Positions 39,211 through 48,074 of a stretch of 64,000 bases of DNA are shown piece by piece. Origin of the DNA: Acidobacteriota bacterium (GTDB lineage Bacteria; Acidobacteriota; Terriglobia; Bryobacterales; UBA6623); the NCBI GenBank assembly GCA_016125275.1, contig WGMB01000008.1, forward strand, positions 165,884 to 229,883, given 5' to 3'. Below the pieces are notes generated by a model. That model saw only the letters and a list, made by a program, of their open reading frames with translations. It searched no databases and had not been told where the DNA came from. The translations under genes were made by a program, and so were the position numbers. Each line of letters starts with the position of its first letter. The first letter of the stretch is position 1.

Positions 39211-41868
39211 CTACTCCTCCCGTAGCAGCGCCGCCGGCCGAACCCGCAACAGCCGCAGGGCCGGAGCCAGGCTGGCCGCCGCGGCCGCCACCATCAAGAC
39301 CGCCGCCGCTACCGTCAATGACAGCGGATCTCCCGGCTCGACGCCCCAAACCAGGCTCTCGATCAGCCGGCCGGCCGCGGGAGTCAGCAGCAGCCCGGCG
39401 GCGATTCCCACTCCGGTCCACGCCAGCCCCGGCAGCATCGTCGATCGGACGATCTCAAAACGCCCCGCCCCCAGCGCCAGTCGAATCGCGGCTTCCTTGC
39501 TGCGCTCCAGCGCCAAGCCAGCGATCAGCCCGTAGATCCCGACCGCCGCCAGCGCCAGGGCCAATGCCGCCAACGCCGCCAGCAGCGTCGCCTGCACCCT
39601 CTGCGTCGCCCAAGCCTCGCCTCGCACCTGCTGCATCGTCCGGAACTCCGTCACAGGCAACAGCGGATCGACCGCCGCCACCGACGACCGCAACAGCTGA
39701 TCCGCCTGCCCCAGCGGCGCCCGCGTCCGCACCACCCAGCTCGGCGTGGACCAAGTGTGCAGAATCGACAAGCCTCTGTCGTCCACCTGCCCCACGGGCA
39801 CGTACACCGTCGGCGCGGGCGCCAGCGGCCCCGTCGAGCGATTCCAACTCCGCCGCTGCTGGACGCTCGCCACCACGCCCACGATCCGCCTCCGCTCGCC
39901 GCCCACCGTCAGGTACTTCGACAGCGCATCCCCACCCGGCAGGTAGTAGTCCAGAAACGCCCGGTTCACCACCGCCACCGGCTCCTGTTCGGCGCCGTCC
40001 GAGGGCTGTAGCAGCCGGCCGCGCGCCAACGAAATGCGCAACGCGCCAAAGTAGTCGCCCGCCACGTAGATCACGTCCACCGGCTGATAGCCTTCCGGTG
40101 CCGGCCGCCCCTCGATGCGCAATCCCAAGTTCACAGCCCTCTCGTAGGGCAAGGACTGGCCGACGCCGGCCGCCTCCACGCCCGGCGCCTGTTCGATCCG
40201 GCGCAGGCTTTCCTCGAACAGCCGCGCCGTCGCCGCCGCCGTCCGGTACCGCGCGTCGTCGAGCGAAGCCTCGGCCGCCACCACGTGGCTGGGGTCGAAG
40301 CCGGGGTCCAGCCCTCGAAGCGTCAGCAGCGTTCGGATCATCAGCCCCGCGCCGGCCAGCAACACCAGGCACGCCGCCGTCTGCGCCGCCACCAACGCCC
40401 GCCGGGCCAAGGCTGTCCCGCGGCCCGTTCCGTGGCGACCTCCGCTTTGGAGCGTCAGCCCAAGCTCCTCCCGGCCGCCCAACAGCGCCGGAAACAGCCC
40501 GAACAGCAGCCCGCAGCCGATCGACAGCGCTTCGGCCAGCGCGAACCCTCGCGCGTCCAGCCCGAACGCCCTTTCCACGCCCAGGCCGTCCTGCAGTAGC
40601 GCCCGCAGCGCGCCCGTCGTGGCCCAGCCCACGGCCGCCCCCGCCAAGCCGCCCGCCAACCCCAACGTCAAGCTCTCCGTCAGCAGTTGCCGGAACACCG
40701 CGCCGCGCCCTCCGCCCAGCGCTCGCCGCAAGGCCAGCTCATGCGCTCGGGCTTGCAGCCGCGCCGTCAACAATCCCGCGATGTTGACGCAGCCGATTAG
40801 CAGCACCGCCCCGGCGGCCGCCCACAGCAGCAGCAGCGGCTGCTGCGCGCCCTGCGTCAGCCCCTGTCGCAGAGGGGTCAGCCGCAAACGCCAGGAGCCC
40901 CCTTCCGCCTTCGGCCAACCCTCCACGATCTCTTCGAGCAGAGGGGCCATCGCCTGCTCCGCCTGCCGCAACGAAAGTCCGTCCACGGGCCGCACCAGAA
41001 TCTGGTAGTTCCGCCCGCCGCCTTCGCCTTGTGTGGAGGCCTGCAAGGGAATCCACAGGTCGGCGGCGACGGTGCTCCGAAACCCCGCGGGCATCACGCC
41101 GACCACGCTCTGCGGTTCGCCTTTGAGCTGAACCGTCCTCCCCACGGCCGCTGCGGTCCCTCCGAACAGCCGCGTGGCGAGCTCATGGGACAGGACGCAG
41201 ACGGCCGGCCCGCCGCGCCGATCCTCCGCCGGCTCGAAACCGCGTCCGGCCGCCGGAAGGATGCCCAAGACTCGGAAAAATCCCGCGCCCACTCGCTGCT
41301 GCTCGACCAGCTCCGCCTGCTCCCCCACCGCTAGATTCGCGCCTTCGCCGGCGATCTTGAAGACGGCAGCGTCGAAGTCGCCGCGGGGATCGCGGAGGAT
41401 CTCCCAGGTGCGGCCGCTGTGGGAGATCGAGTCCTCCCCCACGCCTCCGCGCTGTTGCACTTCCAGCAGCGCCAGCCGATCCGCGTCCGGATACGGCAGC
41501 GCCCGCAGCAGGATCGCATCGACCGCGCTGAAGACGGCGGTATTCGCCCCGATGCAGAGCCCCAAGGTCAACACCGCGCTGACCGCGAACGCCGGGTTGC
41601 GCCGGAGCTGCCGCAACGCAAAGGCCGTATTGCGCCGCGCCTCGTCCAGCCGCCGGAGCCCGCGCGCCTCACGGCACCCGCCGGCCGCCGCCGCGGCCGA
41701 TCCGAGCTCCACCCGAGCCCGCCGCCGGGCCGCCGCAGGGGTCATCCCGCCGCGTTCGAGGTCGGCGGCGCGCGCCTCCACGTGGTGCCGAAGCTCCTCG
41801 GCGATCTCTCGGTTCAACCGGTCCGAGACAAGGAACGACCGGAGGGTCTCGAGCAGGGAGCGCAGCAC
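39211..41868 (-). CDS. ADOP-type FtsX-like permease (acidobacterial duplicated orphan permease)
   Basis: 885 residues, GTG start at 41868 with GGGGGAGG upstream. The N-terminal 75 residues (LNREIAEELRHHVEARAADL) are the soluble prefix of this family. A first transmembrane helix (AVSAVLTLGLCIGANTAVFSAV) with LLRALPYPDADRL, a MacB-like periplasmic domain, three central helices (LLWAAAGAVLLIGCVNIAGL and on), a short second periplasmic domain and three C-terminal helices follow. This duplicated MacB_PCD/FtsX layout, without an ATPase partner next to it, is the hallmark of the Acidobacteria-specific ADOP group. Members usually have a PadR-type regulator gene upstream; here there is instead a 17-codon ORF and a promoter with repeated CTAGGAG. 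Its substrate is unknown. Confidence 0.9.
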   Translation of the reverse strand: MLRSLLETLRSFLVSDRLNREIAEELRHHVEARAADLERGGMTPAAARRRARVELGSAAAAAGGCREARGLRRLDEARRNTAFALRQLRRNPAFAVSAVLTLGLCIGANTAVFSAVDAILLRALPYPDADRLALLEVQQRGGVGEDSISHSGRTWEILRDPRGDFDAAVFKIAGEGANLAVGEQAELVEQQRVGAGFFRVLGILPAAGRGFEPAEDRRGGPAVCVLSHELATRLFGGTAAAVGRTVQLKGEPQSVVGVMPAGFRSTVAADLWIPLQASTQGEGGGRNYQILVRPVDGLSLRQAEQAMAPLLEEIVEGWPKAEGGSWRLRLTPLRQGLTQGAQQPLLLLWAAAGAVLLIGCVNIAGLLTARLQARAHELALRRALGGGRGAVFRQLLTESLTLGLAGGLAGAAVGWATTGALRALLQDGLGVERAFGLDARGFALAEALSIGCGLLFGLFPALLGGREELGLTLQSGGRHGTGRGTALARRALVAAQTAACLVLLAGAGLMIRTLLTLRGLDPGFDPSHVVAAEASLDDARYRTAAATARLFEESLRRIEQAPGVEAAGVGQSLPYERAVNLGLRIEGRPAPEGYQPVDVIYVAGDYFGALRISLARGRLLQPSDGAEQEPVAVVNRAFLDYYLPGGDALSKYLTVGGERRRIVGVVASVQQRRSWNRSTGPLAPAPTVYVPVGQVDDRGLSILHTWSTPSWVVRTRAPLGQADQLLRSSVAAVDPLLPVTEFRTMQQVRGEAWATQRVQATLLAALAALALALAAVGIYGLIAGLALERSKEAAIRLALGAGRFEIVRSTMLPGLAWTGVGIAAGLLLTPAAGRLIESLVWGVEPGDPLSLTVAAAVLMVAAAAASLAPALRLLRVRPAALLREE

Positions 41869-41871
41869 GGC

Positions 41872-41925
41872 TCAGGCCTCCCCCGGGTTGGGAGCTTGGG
41901 GCGATCGGTCGGCTGGTTTCGGCAT
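41872..41925 (-). CDS. 17-residue leader ORF before the ADOP permease
   Basis: Starts at an ATG at 41925 with GGAG 5-6 nt upstream and ends at a TGA 3 bp before the permease GTG. The encoded peptide (MPKPADRSPQAPNPGEA) has no known features. Its good ribosome-binding site and tight spacing suggest translational coupling to the permease, either as a leader peptide or as the remnant of a regulator gene. Confidence 0.4.
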   Translation of the reverse strand: MPKPADRSPQAPNPGEA

Positions 41926-41930
41926 CTTCT

Positions 41931-41980
41931 CTCCTAGATCAACTAGGAGATAGCCTACGAGCGCTCTCCTAGCCTGTCAA
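41931..41980 (-). promoter_or_regulatory. ADOP promoter with three CTAGGAG operator half-sites
   Basis: On the minus strand TTGACA (41980-41975) and TAGGCT (41957-41952) are 17 bp apart, a consensus-quality promoter. The heptamer CTAGGAG occurs at 41966-41972 (in the spacer), and as an inverted pair at 41943-41949 and 41931-41937 just downstream of the -10. This arrangement suits a repressor that blocks both polymerase binding and escape. Confidence 0.6.
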
Positions 41981-41996
41981 GGAGAAAGAATGTCCC

Positions 41997-44090
41997 TCAC
42001 GGCCGCGTCCCGAGCGACGCCCAGCGCTTCCAGACCGCCGGTTCCAGCAACATCCGCACATACACCCCTCCCACGACCGACCGCGCCTGGAAGCCCCGCC
42101 GCCGGGCATCCTGGGTCCAATACCAGTCCGTCATCGGCACGCGGTCCGGCGTCTCGTCCAGAAAGCGGTGGACCGGCTCGGTCAGCGCCTCGAAGTCTGC
42201 GTCGGAATCAGCCAGCGAGGCGCTCCAGTAGATCCAGTCGAGCTTGGTGAACTGCGAGCGGTTGTCCAGCGGCAGCCCGTACTCGTTCTGCACCTTCTCG
42301 TAGTAGGCGATCTCCTTCTCGGCCACCTCCGCCGGAAAGAGCTGCAGCCCCAGAATGCGGTCCCAGATCAAGTTGTATTTCTGGCTCCAAGTCCCCGGCT
42401 TGTCGAAGGTCAGGCGGAAGTGGTCGCCGTCGTCGGCCTCGCGCACCCAGCGGGATGCCAGCTCCTCGGCCAAGCGGCGGTACTCGCCCGCGTCCGACGA
42501 GCGCCCGGTCTTCCCGCACAGTTGGGCGTAGGCGCCCAGCGCGACGATGGCCTTCAGCGACAGATTCGTGTTGTGAGCCAAGTGCCCGGTGAAGTCGTCG
42601 GTGGAGAGCTGCTCTTCCGGGTCGAAGCCTTTGTCGCGCAGGTAGGCGGCCCACTTCGCCAGCAGCGCCCAGTACTGCTCGGCGAACCCCGGGTCGTCCT
42701 CGGCGGCGGCGAGGCCGGCGATCTGCAAGATCATGTTGGCGCTCTCCTCCACCGGCATCTGGTCGTCTTCGGTCTCCTCCCCACCGCCGTAGGTCTGGCC
42801 GTTGGCAATCGGATACGTCCCCAAGTCATGCGGCGCAAAGTCGAACGGCCAGCGGCCCGACGCGGCGTAGTCCATCACCGGACGCATCTGAGCCCTCTGC
42901 AACTCCGGGCTCAGCAGCAGGAAGAACGGCGACGCCGGGTACATCACGTCGACCGTGCCGATCGAACCGTTCGAGAAATTCTCCTTGGAAAGCAGCAGCG
43001 GCTCGCCCTCCGGGCCGGCCACGAGCTTGTGAGCGGCGAGCGTCTGGCGGTAGGCCAGCAAGGCCACGTCGGCGTACTCCTCGCCGCCGGTCCGTGTGAG
43101 ATAGGCCTCCAGCTCGCCGTCGTACTCCGCGGCCCGCTCGTAGACCGAGCGCTGCTCGCGCAGCGCCGCCCGCAGCATCTCCGCCGCGCCGTCGCCGTTG
43201 CGGCGCCACCACGGCCGCAAGCGCCGGTGGAAATACTCGATGGAGAACAGATCGTCATAGGCCACGATGGCCGTCCGCCGCACCGGCGTCGCCTGGACGC
43301 GGCCCAAGTCCCAGGCCACGCCGATCGCCGGCGTGCGCGGCTTACCGGGCATGACGTCGGGCTCCAGGTCGTCGGGCGGCAGCGTTCCCGAGGCCCGGAA
43401 CGACTGCCAAAGCTCGAGCTGCGACGCGGCGGCGAACTGCGGGCTCGCTTCCGGAGAGGCCGTCAAGTACAGGTAGCCCCAGTCCATGCGAACGTTGTCG
43501 CCCCGGCGGCCCAAAATGTTCTGCTCGTTCGTGCCCACCCGGAGAGCGGTCGCCTCGCCCAGGCTGTAGCGGCCCCAATCCAGCGGCTGCGTCTCGTCGT
43601 GCCGCGCCAAATCGCCCGAGGCGGCAAAGTAGAGCTGCACGTCGTGCGGGCGCCCGTCGGCCGACGCGGCCACCCACGTCACGTAGCTCGCCGGGCGGCT
43701 CACCAAGTCCAGGTCGTGCGCCGGCATCGGGGAGAGGAACTGCACGTCCACTCGCACCCCGTGGCCTTCGAAGCCGAACACCGAGCGCGTCGCCGTGTAG
43801 TCCGAACCCGTCTGCGGCAACGGTTCCGTGCTCTGCTTGCGGGCCTTCCAGCGCGGGTCCAGCCCCATCAACCGAAAGGTCTCGCCGTCGATGCGGATAT
43901 AGCTGTTGAGCTCCTGCCGGGCGCCGCTCCAGTGGCTCGTGCGGGCCCCGTTGAGTCGATCGCCGAACAGCCACACGCTGAAGTACGGGTCGTGCGTCAG
44001 CAGCGGCCAGGCGGGCGGCCGAAGGTCCGCGGCGCCGGCCGCCGCGCAGAGCGCTGTGAGGAGGACAAGGGACTGTGCAAGCGCTTTCAT
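41997..44090 (-). CDS. Glutaminase-domain (DUF4965/DUF5127/DUF1793) secreted protein
   Basis: 697 residues, ATG at 44090, leader ALAQSLVLLTALCAAAGAA. The order of conserved blocks is that of the GtaA-like glutaminase family: RPPAWPLLTHDPYFSVWLFG and WSGARQELNSYIRIDG at the N-terminus (DUF5127 beta-sandwich), DDLFSIEYFHRRLRPWW in the linker, then YADVALLAYRQTLAAHKL, YPASPFFLLLSPEL, FAPHDLGTYPIANGQTY, MPVEESANMILQIAGL, LSTDDFTGHLAHNTNLSLK and TKLDWIYWSASLAD in the helical barrel. Many Acidobacteria and Bacteroidetes place such genes beside glycosidases, and the true substrate may be glycan-derived. A LacI-type operator covers the start codon, as in the GH2 gene. Confidence 0.85.
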   Translation of the reverse strand: MKALAQSLVLLTALCAAAGAADLRPPAWPLLTHDPYFSVWLFGDRLNGARTSHWSGARQELNSYIRIDGETFRLMGLDPRWKARKQSTEPLPQTGSDYTATRSVFGFEGHGVRVDVQFLSPMPAHDLDLVSRPASYVTWVAASADGRPHDVQLYFAASGDLARHDETQPLDWGRYSLGEATALRVGTNEQNILGRRGDNVRMDWGYLYLTASPEASPQFAAASQLELWQSFRASGTLPPDDLEPDVMPGKPRTPAIGVAWDLGRVQATPVRRTAIVAYDDLFSIEYFHRRLRPWWRRNGDGAAEMLRAALREQRSVYERAAEYDGELEAYLTRTGGEEYADVALLAYRQTLAAHKLVAGPEGEPLLLSKENFSNGSIGTVDVMYPASPFFLLLSPELQRAQMRPVMDYAASGRWPFDFAPHDLGTYPIANGQTYGGGEETEDDQMPVEESANMILQIAGLAAAEDDPGFAEQYWALLAKWAAYLRDKGFDPEEQLSTDDFTGHLAHNTNLSLKAIVALGAYAQLCGKTGRSSDAGEYRRLAEELASRWVREADDGDHFRLTFDKPGTWSQKYNLIWDRILGLQLFPAEVAEKEIAYYEKVQNEYGLPLDNRSQFTKLDWIYWSASLADSDADFEALTEPVHRFLDETPDRVPMTDWYWTQDARRRGFQARSVVGGVYVRMLLEPAVWKRWASLGTRP
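44076..44089. promoter_or_regulatory. LacI-family operator overlapping the DUF4965 start
   Basis: TGCAAGCGCTTTCA; on the gene's strand TGAAAGCGCTTGCA, a match to LacI/CcpA-type sites. It begins at the second base of the ATG, the same register as the site in the GH2 gene. TATCCT (44109-44104 on the minus strand) is the likely -10 box, 13 nt before the ATG. Confidence 0.65.
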
Positions 44091-44132
44091 GATCGACTCG
44101 AAGAGGATACCACTCCCGCCCTCGGGCGAGCG

Positions 44133-44777
44133 CTACAGCGGGCGAATCTTGACGGACCGGAACCAGACGGCGCTGCCGTGGTCCTGCAAGACGATCCGGC
44201 CGCTCGGAGCCGCGCCAAAGGCGGGGTCCTTGAACTTGCTGGCCGCCAGCCGCCGTTTCCAGTCCGCCGAGCCGACCTCGTACTCAGCCACCTTCACGCC
44301 GTTGAGCCAGTGCTCCACGTGCGGGCCGCGCGCCACGATCTTGGTCTCGTTCCACTCGCCTAGCGGGCGCCCGGCGTCCTGTGTCGGCGGATACAGCCCG
44401 TAGACGGCCCCATTGCGGCGGTCCGGAAACTCCTGCGAGGGCTTGCGGGCGTTGTCGGCGAACTGGTACTCCACCGCCACGCCGGTCGCGTTCGTCGCGC
44501 CGGCCGGCACGCGGTAGAAGATTCCGCTGTTGCCCTGCGCGGCGATCTTCCACTCGACCGCCAGCTCGAAGTCGCCGAACTCTCGCACGCTGGCCAAGCT
44601 GCCCGGCGTCCCTTCGGGCTTCAGGGAGCCGTGCTCGATCACCCATTCGCCGGCCTGCCCTTTGCGAGGCATCACGGTCCAGCCGTCCAGGCTCTTGCCG
44701 TCGAACAGAGCGACCCAGTCCGCACCCCAGGCCGACGGAGCCAACGCGAGCAGAAGCAACAGCGGCAGTCTTCGCAC
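44133..44777 (-). CDS. 3-keto-disaccharide hydrolase-like protein (DUF1080, LamG fold)
   Basis: 214 residues. Start taken as the GTG at 44777 because TATAAC (44789-44784 on this strand) stands exactly 6 nt before it; an ATG at 44795 would place the -10 inside the gene. Leader VRRLPLLLLLALAPSAWG. The DUF1080 pattern is complete: DWVALFDGKSLDGWTV, then EWVIEHGSLKPE, FGDFELAVEWKIAAQGNSGI, GAVYGLYPPTQDAGRPLGEW and HWLNGVKVAEYEVGS, ending with GRIVLQDHGSAVWFRSVKIR. These proteins are common in Acidobacteria and Planctomycetes, and some hydrolyse 3-ketoglycosides. It acts outside the cytoplasm. Confidence 0.85.
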   Translation of the reverse strand: MRRLPLLLLLALAPSAWGADWVALFDGKSLDGWTVMPRKGQAGEWVIEHGSLKPEGTPGSLASVREFGDFELAVEWKIAAQGNSGIFYRVPAGATNATGVAVEYQFADNARKPSQEFPDRRNGAVYGLYPPTQDAGRPLGEWNETKIVARGPHVEHWLNGVKVAEYEVGSADWKRRLAASKFKDPAFGAAPSGRIVLQDHGSAVWFRSVKIRPL

Positions 44778-44784
44778 GCCTAGG

Positions 44785-46167
44785 TTATACACCATCAGGC
44801 GCGATGTTTTGGTTCACGCAGAACAGGTTGGACGGGTCGTACTTCCGCTTCGCCGCCGCCAACCGCTCGTAGTTTCCGCCATAGGTCGCGCGGATGCGGT
44901 CGGCCCCCTCTTCCATCATGAAGTTCACGTAGGAGGACCCGGCCGAATACGGGTGCAAGCTCTCCCAGTAGCTCCTGGCCCAGTCCCGAATGGCGCCGGC
45001 GTTGGCTGGATCGGGATCGACCCCCACGATGACCATGGACCAGCGGGCGTCCCGGCAGTGAAAGGCTGTCTCGTCCGGACGCTTCCGATGGACCGCTCCG
45101 TCGATTGGATACAGGTGCATGGTCGATAGAGGCGTCGGCATCTCGGCGCCGTGTTCGACGTGCGCTTGGATCGCCGCATTATTCAAGTCTTTAATGAAGT
45201 CTCCCTTCCAATACCACTGTAATCCCTTGGGATAGAGTGCGTCGAAAGCGCTCTGCAGCGCCGGATACGGAACAGGCCCGACGTGCTCGAACAGCGGCGG
45301 GCTGAAGCGGCGAGCCTTGTCGATCTGCTGCTCGGCCTCGGCGGAAGTCCCCAGATGGCACCACACCACGCCGCAGGCTTGCCGCCCATGCAGCTCCTTG
45401 GGAAAGGTGGGGGCCGGCGGCACGGTCATGATGGCGAAGAACCCGTAGAGATCCTCCGGAGCGTCCGCCATAAAGTCGCGATACCAGGCCATCGCTTCGG
45501 CGGTCTGCTCGATCGGCCAGATCATCGGACCGCCGTACACGGTCTCGACCGGGTGCAATCGGAAGAGAAAGGAAGTCACAACGCCGAAATTGCCGCCCCC
45601 GCCGCGGAGCGCCCAGAACAGGTCGCTGTTCTCGTCTTCACTGGCGGTGACGAACCGCCCGTCGGCCAACGCCACGTCGGCGCTGAGCAGGTTGTCGATC
45701 GTGAGTCCGTACTTGCGGGAGAGGTAGCCGTGGCCGCCGCCGAGGGTGAGCCCTCCGACCCCGGTCGTCGAAATGATCCCGCTCGGGACGGCCAAGCCGA
45801 ATGCATGGGTAGCGTGGTCGACGTCGCCCCAGACGCTGCCGCCGGCCACTCGGGCCGAGCGGGCGTCGGGATCGACGCGCACGCCCCGCATCGGGGATAG
45901 GTCGACCACGAGGCCTTCGTCGCAGGTTCCCAATCCCGGCCCGTTGTGACCTCCGCCACGAACGGCCAACTGCAGCCCGTGGGCGCGGGCCGCGCCGATG
46001 GCCGCCATTACGTCTCCAGCGTCCCGGCAGGAAACGATCGCTCCCGGCCTTTTGTCGATCATGCCGTTGTAGACGCGGCGCGCCTGGCGGTACGCGTCGT
46101 CGGCAGGCCGAATCAGGTCGCCGCGTAGACCGCTCTCCAGATTTTCTAGAATTCGTTCCTTGATCAT
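44785..46167 (-). CDS. FAD-linked oxidase (berberine-bridge-like)
   Basis: 460 residues from the ATG at 46167, which has AAGGAGG at a normal distance; the in-frame ATG six bases earlier is too close. FAD_binding_4 domain: AIVSCRDAGDVMAAIGAARA, LAVRGGGHNGPGLGTCDEGL (phosphate loop, with the His that can bind flavin covalently), SGIISTTGVGGLTLGGGHGY and ALRGGGGNFGVVTSFLFRLH. A substrate-binding middle part follows, and a C-terminal BBE segment (YVNFMMEEG ... YGGNYERLAAAKRKYDPSNL and NQNI). No leader is visible, so probably cytoplasmic. The second covalent Cys of bicovalent members is not in the usual place. Substrate unknown; sugars or alcohols are typical. Confidence 0.85.
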   Translation of the reverse strand: MIKERILENLESGLRGDLIRPADDAYRQARRVYNGMIDKRPGAIVSCRDAGDVMAAIGAARAHGLQLAVRGGGHNGPGLGTCDEGLVVDLSPMRGVRVDPDARSARVAGGSVWGDVDHATHAFGLAVPSGIISTTGVGGLTLGGGHGYLSRKYGLTIDNLLSADVALADGRFVTASEDENSDLFWALRGGGGNFGVVTSFLFRLHPVETVYGGPMIWPIEQTAEAMAWYRDFMADAPEDLYGFFAIMTVPPAPTFPKELHGRQACGVVWCHLGTSAEAEQQIDKARRFSPPLFEHVGPVPYPALQSAFDALYPKGLQWYWKGDFIKDLNNAAIQAHVEHGAEMPTPLSTMHLYPIDGAVHRKRPDETAFHCRDARWSMVIVGVDPDPANAGAIRDWARSYWESLHPYSAGSSYVNFMMEEGADRIRATYGGNYERLAAAKRKYDPSNLFCVNQNIAPDGV

Positions 46168-46402
46168 CAGCATCCTCCTTGCGTGGGCGAAAGGTGCGCC
46201 GCGCGAGGGGGAGCTGCATGTGCCGGAATTCGGCGCCGATCGGAAGAAGCCAACGACGGAAGCGAATCGCGGCAGCGGGTCCAAACCCCGCCAGCGTTCG
46301 TCCGCCCATATTGTTGCAGCCCGGTTTCCGATCCGCAAACCGAACCGCCCTCGCTCGAAACGGTCCTGGAGCGTCTCGCCGCGCTAGGATGGTTAGCTCG
46401 CC

Positions 46403-47569
46403 ATGTCGGCACATCCACCTGTCATTCCGCCCGCGCGAATCGGCATCATCGGCGGCGGCCAGCTCGGCCGCATGATGACCCAAAAGGCCAAGAGGCTGGG
46501 CTTTCGCGTCATTGTTCTCGACCCCTATCCGGGCGCTCCGGCCGGGCAGCTCGCCGACTCCCAAATCGTGGGCGACTACCACGACGGCGCCCGCTTGCGG
46601 GAGATCGTCGAGCGCTGCGACCTCACCACCTACGACCTCGAAGGCATCGACGCGCACACCCTCGGCATTCTCGAGAAGGAAGGACACCTCATCCGGCCGG
46701 GCGCGGCTCTGCTCGCCCTCATCCAGGACAAGTACGCCCAGCGCAACCACTTGGCGCGCCACGGCATCCCGCAGCCGGAGTTCCGGGCCATCGAGGGCGA
46801 AGCCTCGGCCGAAGCCTTCCACGACTTCGGCTACCCCTTGGTACAGAAGCTGCGCAAGGGCGGCTACGACGGCCGCGGCGTCGCCGTCCTGCGCGGGCCC
46901 GAAGACCTCACCAAGCGCCTCCCCGGCGAATGCTACGTCGAGCGCTGCGTGGACATCGACAAGGAGCTCGCCGTCATCGTGGCCCGCTCGGTCACCGGCG
47001 ACATGAAGTGCTACGCGCTGGTGGAGATGGTCTTCGACCCGCGCGCCAATCTCCTCGAGATGCTGCTCGCGCCGGCCCGCGTCGATCCCGCCACGGCCCA
47101 GCGCGCCGAGGAGATCTCGATGGCGACGGTGGAATCGCTGGGCGGCGTCGGCGTCTTCGGCGTCGAGCTGTTTCTGTCGACCAACGGCGAGATCCTGGTC
47201 AACGAAGTCGCGCCGCGTCCCCACAACTCCGGCCACTACACCTACGAGGCCTGCGTCACCAGCCAGTTCGAGCAGCACATCCGCGCCGTCGCCGGCCTGC
47301 CGCTCGGTTCCGTGGAGCAGATGCGTCCGGCGGCCATGATCAACCTGCTCGGCCACGACGAGGGCGGCGCAGGGCCGCCCAAGATCGACGGTTTCGCGGA
47401 GGCGCTGGCCATCCCGGGCGTCATCATTCACGTCTACGGCAAGGCGGAGACGCGCCCGTTCCGTAAAATGGGCCACGTGACCGTGCTGGGCGAAGATCTC
47501 GACGAAGCCCGCGCCAAGGCCTTGGCCGTCAAGGACAAGCTGCGCATCCACGCCGGAGGCCTGCGATGA
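46403..47569 (+). CDS. purK: N5-carboxyaminoimidazole ribonucleotide synthase
   Basis: 388 residues, ATG at 46403 after TAGGAT (46385-46390). ATP-grasp enzyme of purine synthesis: the N-terminal loop [65 protein letters not shown], the E-x-x-V-D-I-D-K-E segment ([17 protein letters not shown]), [20 protein letters not shown] and [20 protein letters not shown]. It converts AIR, bicarbonate and ATP to N5-CAIR. Coupled to purE by an ATGA overlap. Confidence 0.95.
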   Translation: MSAHPPVIPPARIGIIGGGQLGRMMTQKAKRLGFRVIVLDPYPGAPAGQLADSQIVGDYHDGARLREIVERCDLTTYDLEGIDAHTLGILEKEGHLIRPGAALLALIQDKYAQRNHLARHGIPQPEFRAIEGEASAEAFHDFGYPLVQKLRKGGYDGRGVAVLRGPEDLTKRLPGECYVERCVDIDKELAVIVARSVTGDMKCYALVEMVFDPRANLLEMLLAPARVDPATAQRAEEISMATVESLGGVGVFGVELFLSTNGEILVNEVAPRPHNSGHYTYEACVTSQFEQHIRAVAGLPLGSVEQMRPAAMINLLGHDEGGAGPPKIDGFAEALAIPGVIIHVYGKAETRPFRKMGHVTVLGEDLDEARAKALAVKDKLRIHAGGLR

Positions 47570-48066
47570 GCCGCGCGCAAGTGGGCATCATCATGGGCAG
47601 CGATTCGGACCTGCCGGTGATGCAGGACGCCGCCAAGATCCTCGATGAGCTCGAAGTCGCCTACGAGCTCACCATCGTCTCGGCGCACCGCACGCCGGAC
47701 CGCATGGTGGAGTACGCCAAGACGGCCGGCGAGCGCGGCCTCAAAGTAATCGTGGCGGGCGCCGGCGGAGCAGCCCACCTGCCCGGCATGGTCGCTTCGC
47801 TTACGCCGCTGCCGGTGGTCGGCGTGCCCGTCAAGACCTCCTCGCTCAGCGGTCTGGACTCCCTGCTGTCGATCGTCCAGATGCCCGGCGGCGTGCCGGT
47901 GGCGACGGTCGCCATCAACAACGCCAAGAACGCCGGCATCCTGGCGGCACAGATCCTGGGCGCGAGCGACTTGGCCGTCCGGGCGCGCGTGCAAGCCTAC
48001 AAAGAAGGCCTGCGCGCTATGGTCGAAGACAAGGCCGCCAAGATCGAGCAGCAGTACCGGCCTTAG
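47566..48066 (+). CDS. purE: N5-carboxyaminoimidazole ribonucleotide mutase
   Basis: 166 residues, starting in the ATGA overlap with purK. Class I PurE hallmarks: [30 protein letters not shown] (active-site His), [40 protein letters not shown] and [20 protein letters not shown]. It converts N5-CAIR to CAIR. The purK-purE order and coupling are common in bacteria; nothing unusual here. It ends 8 bp from the convergent beta-propeller gene. Confidence 0.96.
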   Translation: MSRAQVGIIMGSDSDLPVMQDAAKILDELEVAYELTIVSAHRTPDRMVEYAKTAGERGLKVIVAGAGGAAHLPGMVASLTPLPVVGVPVKTSSLSGLDSLLSIVQMPGGVPVATVAINNAKNAGILAAQILGASDLAVRARVQAYKEGLRAMVEDKAAKIEQQYRP

Positions 48067-48074
48067 CGCGGCGC

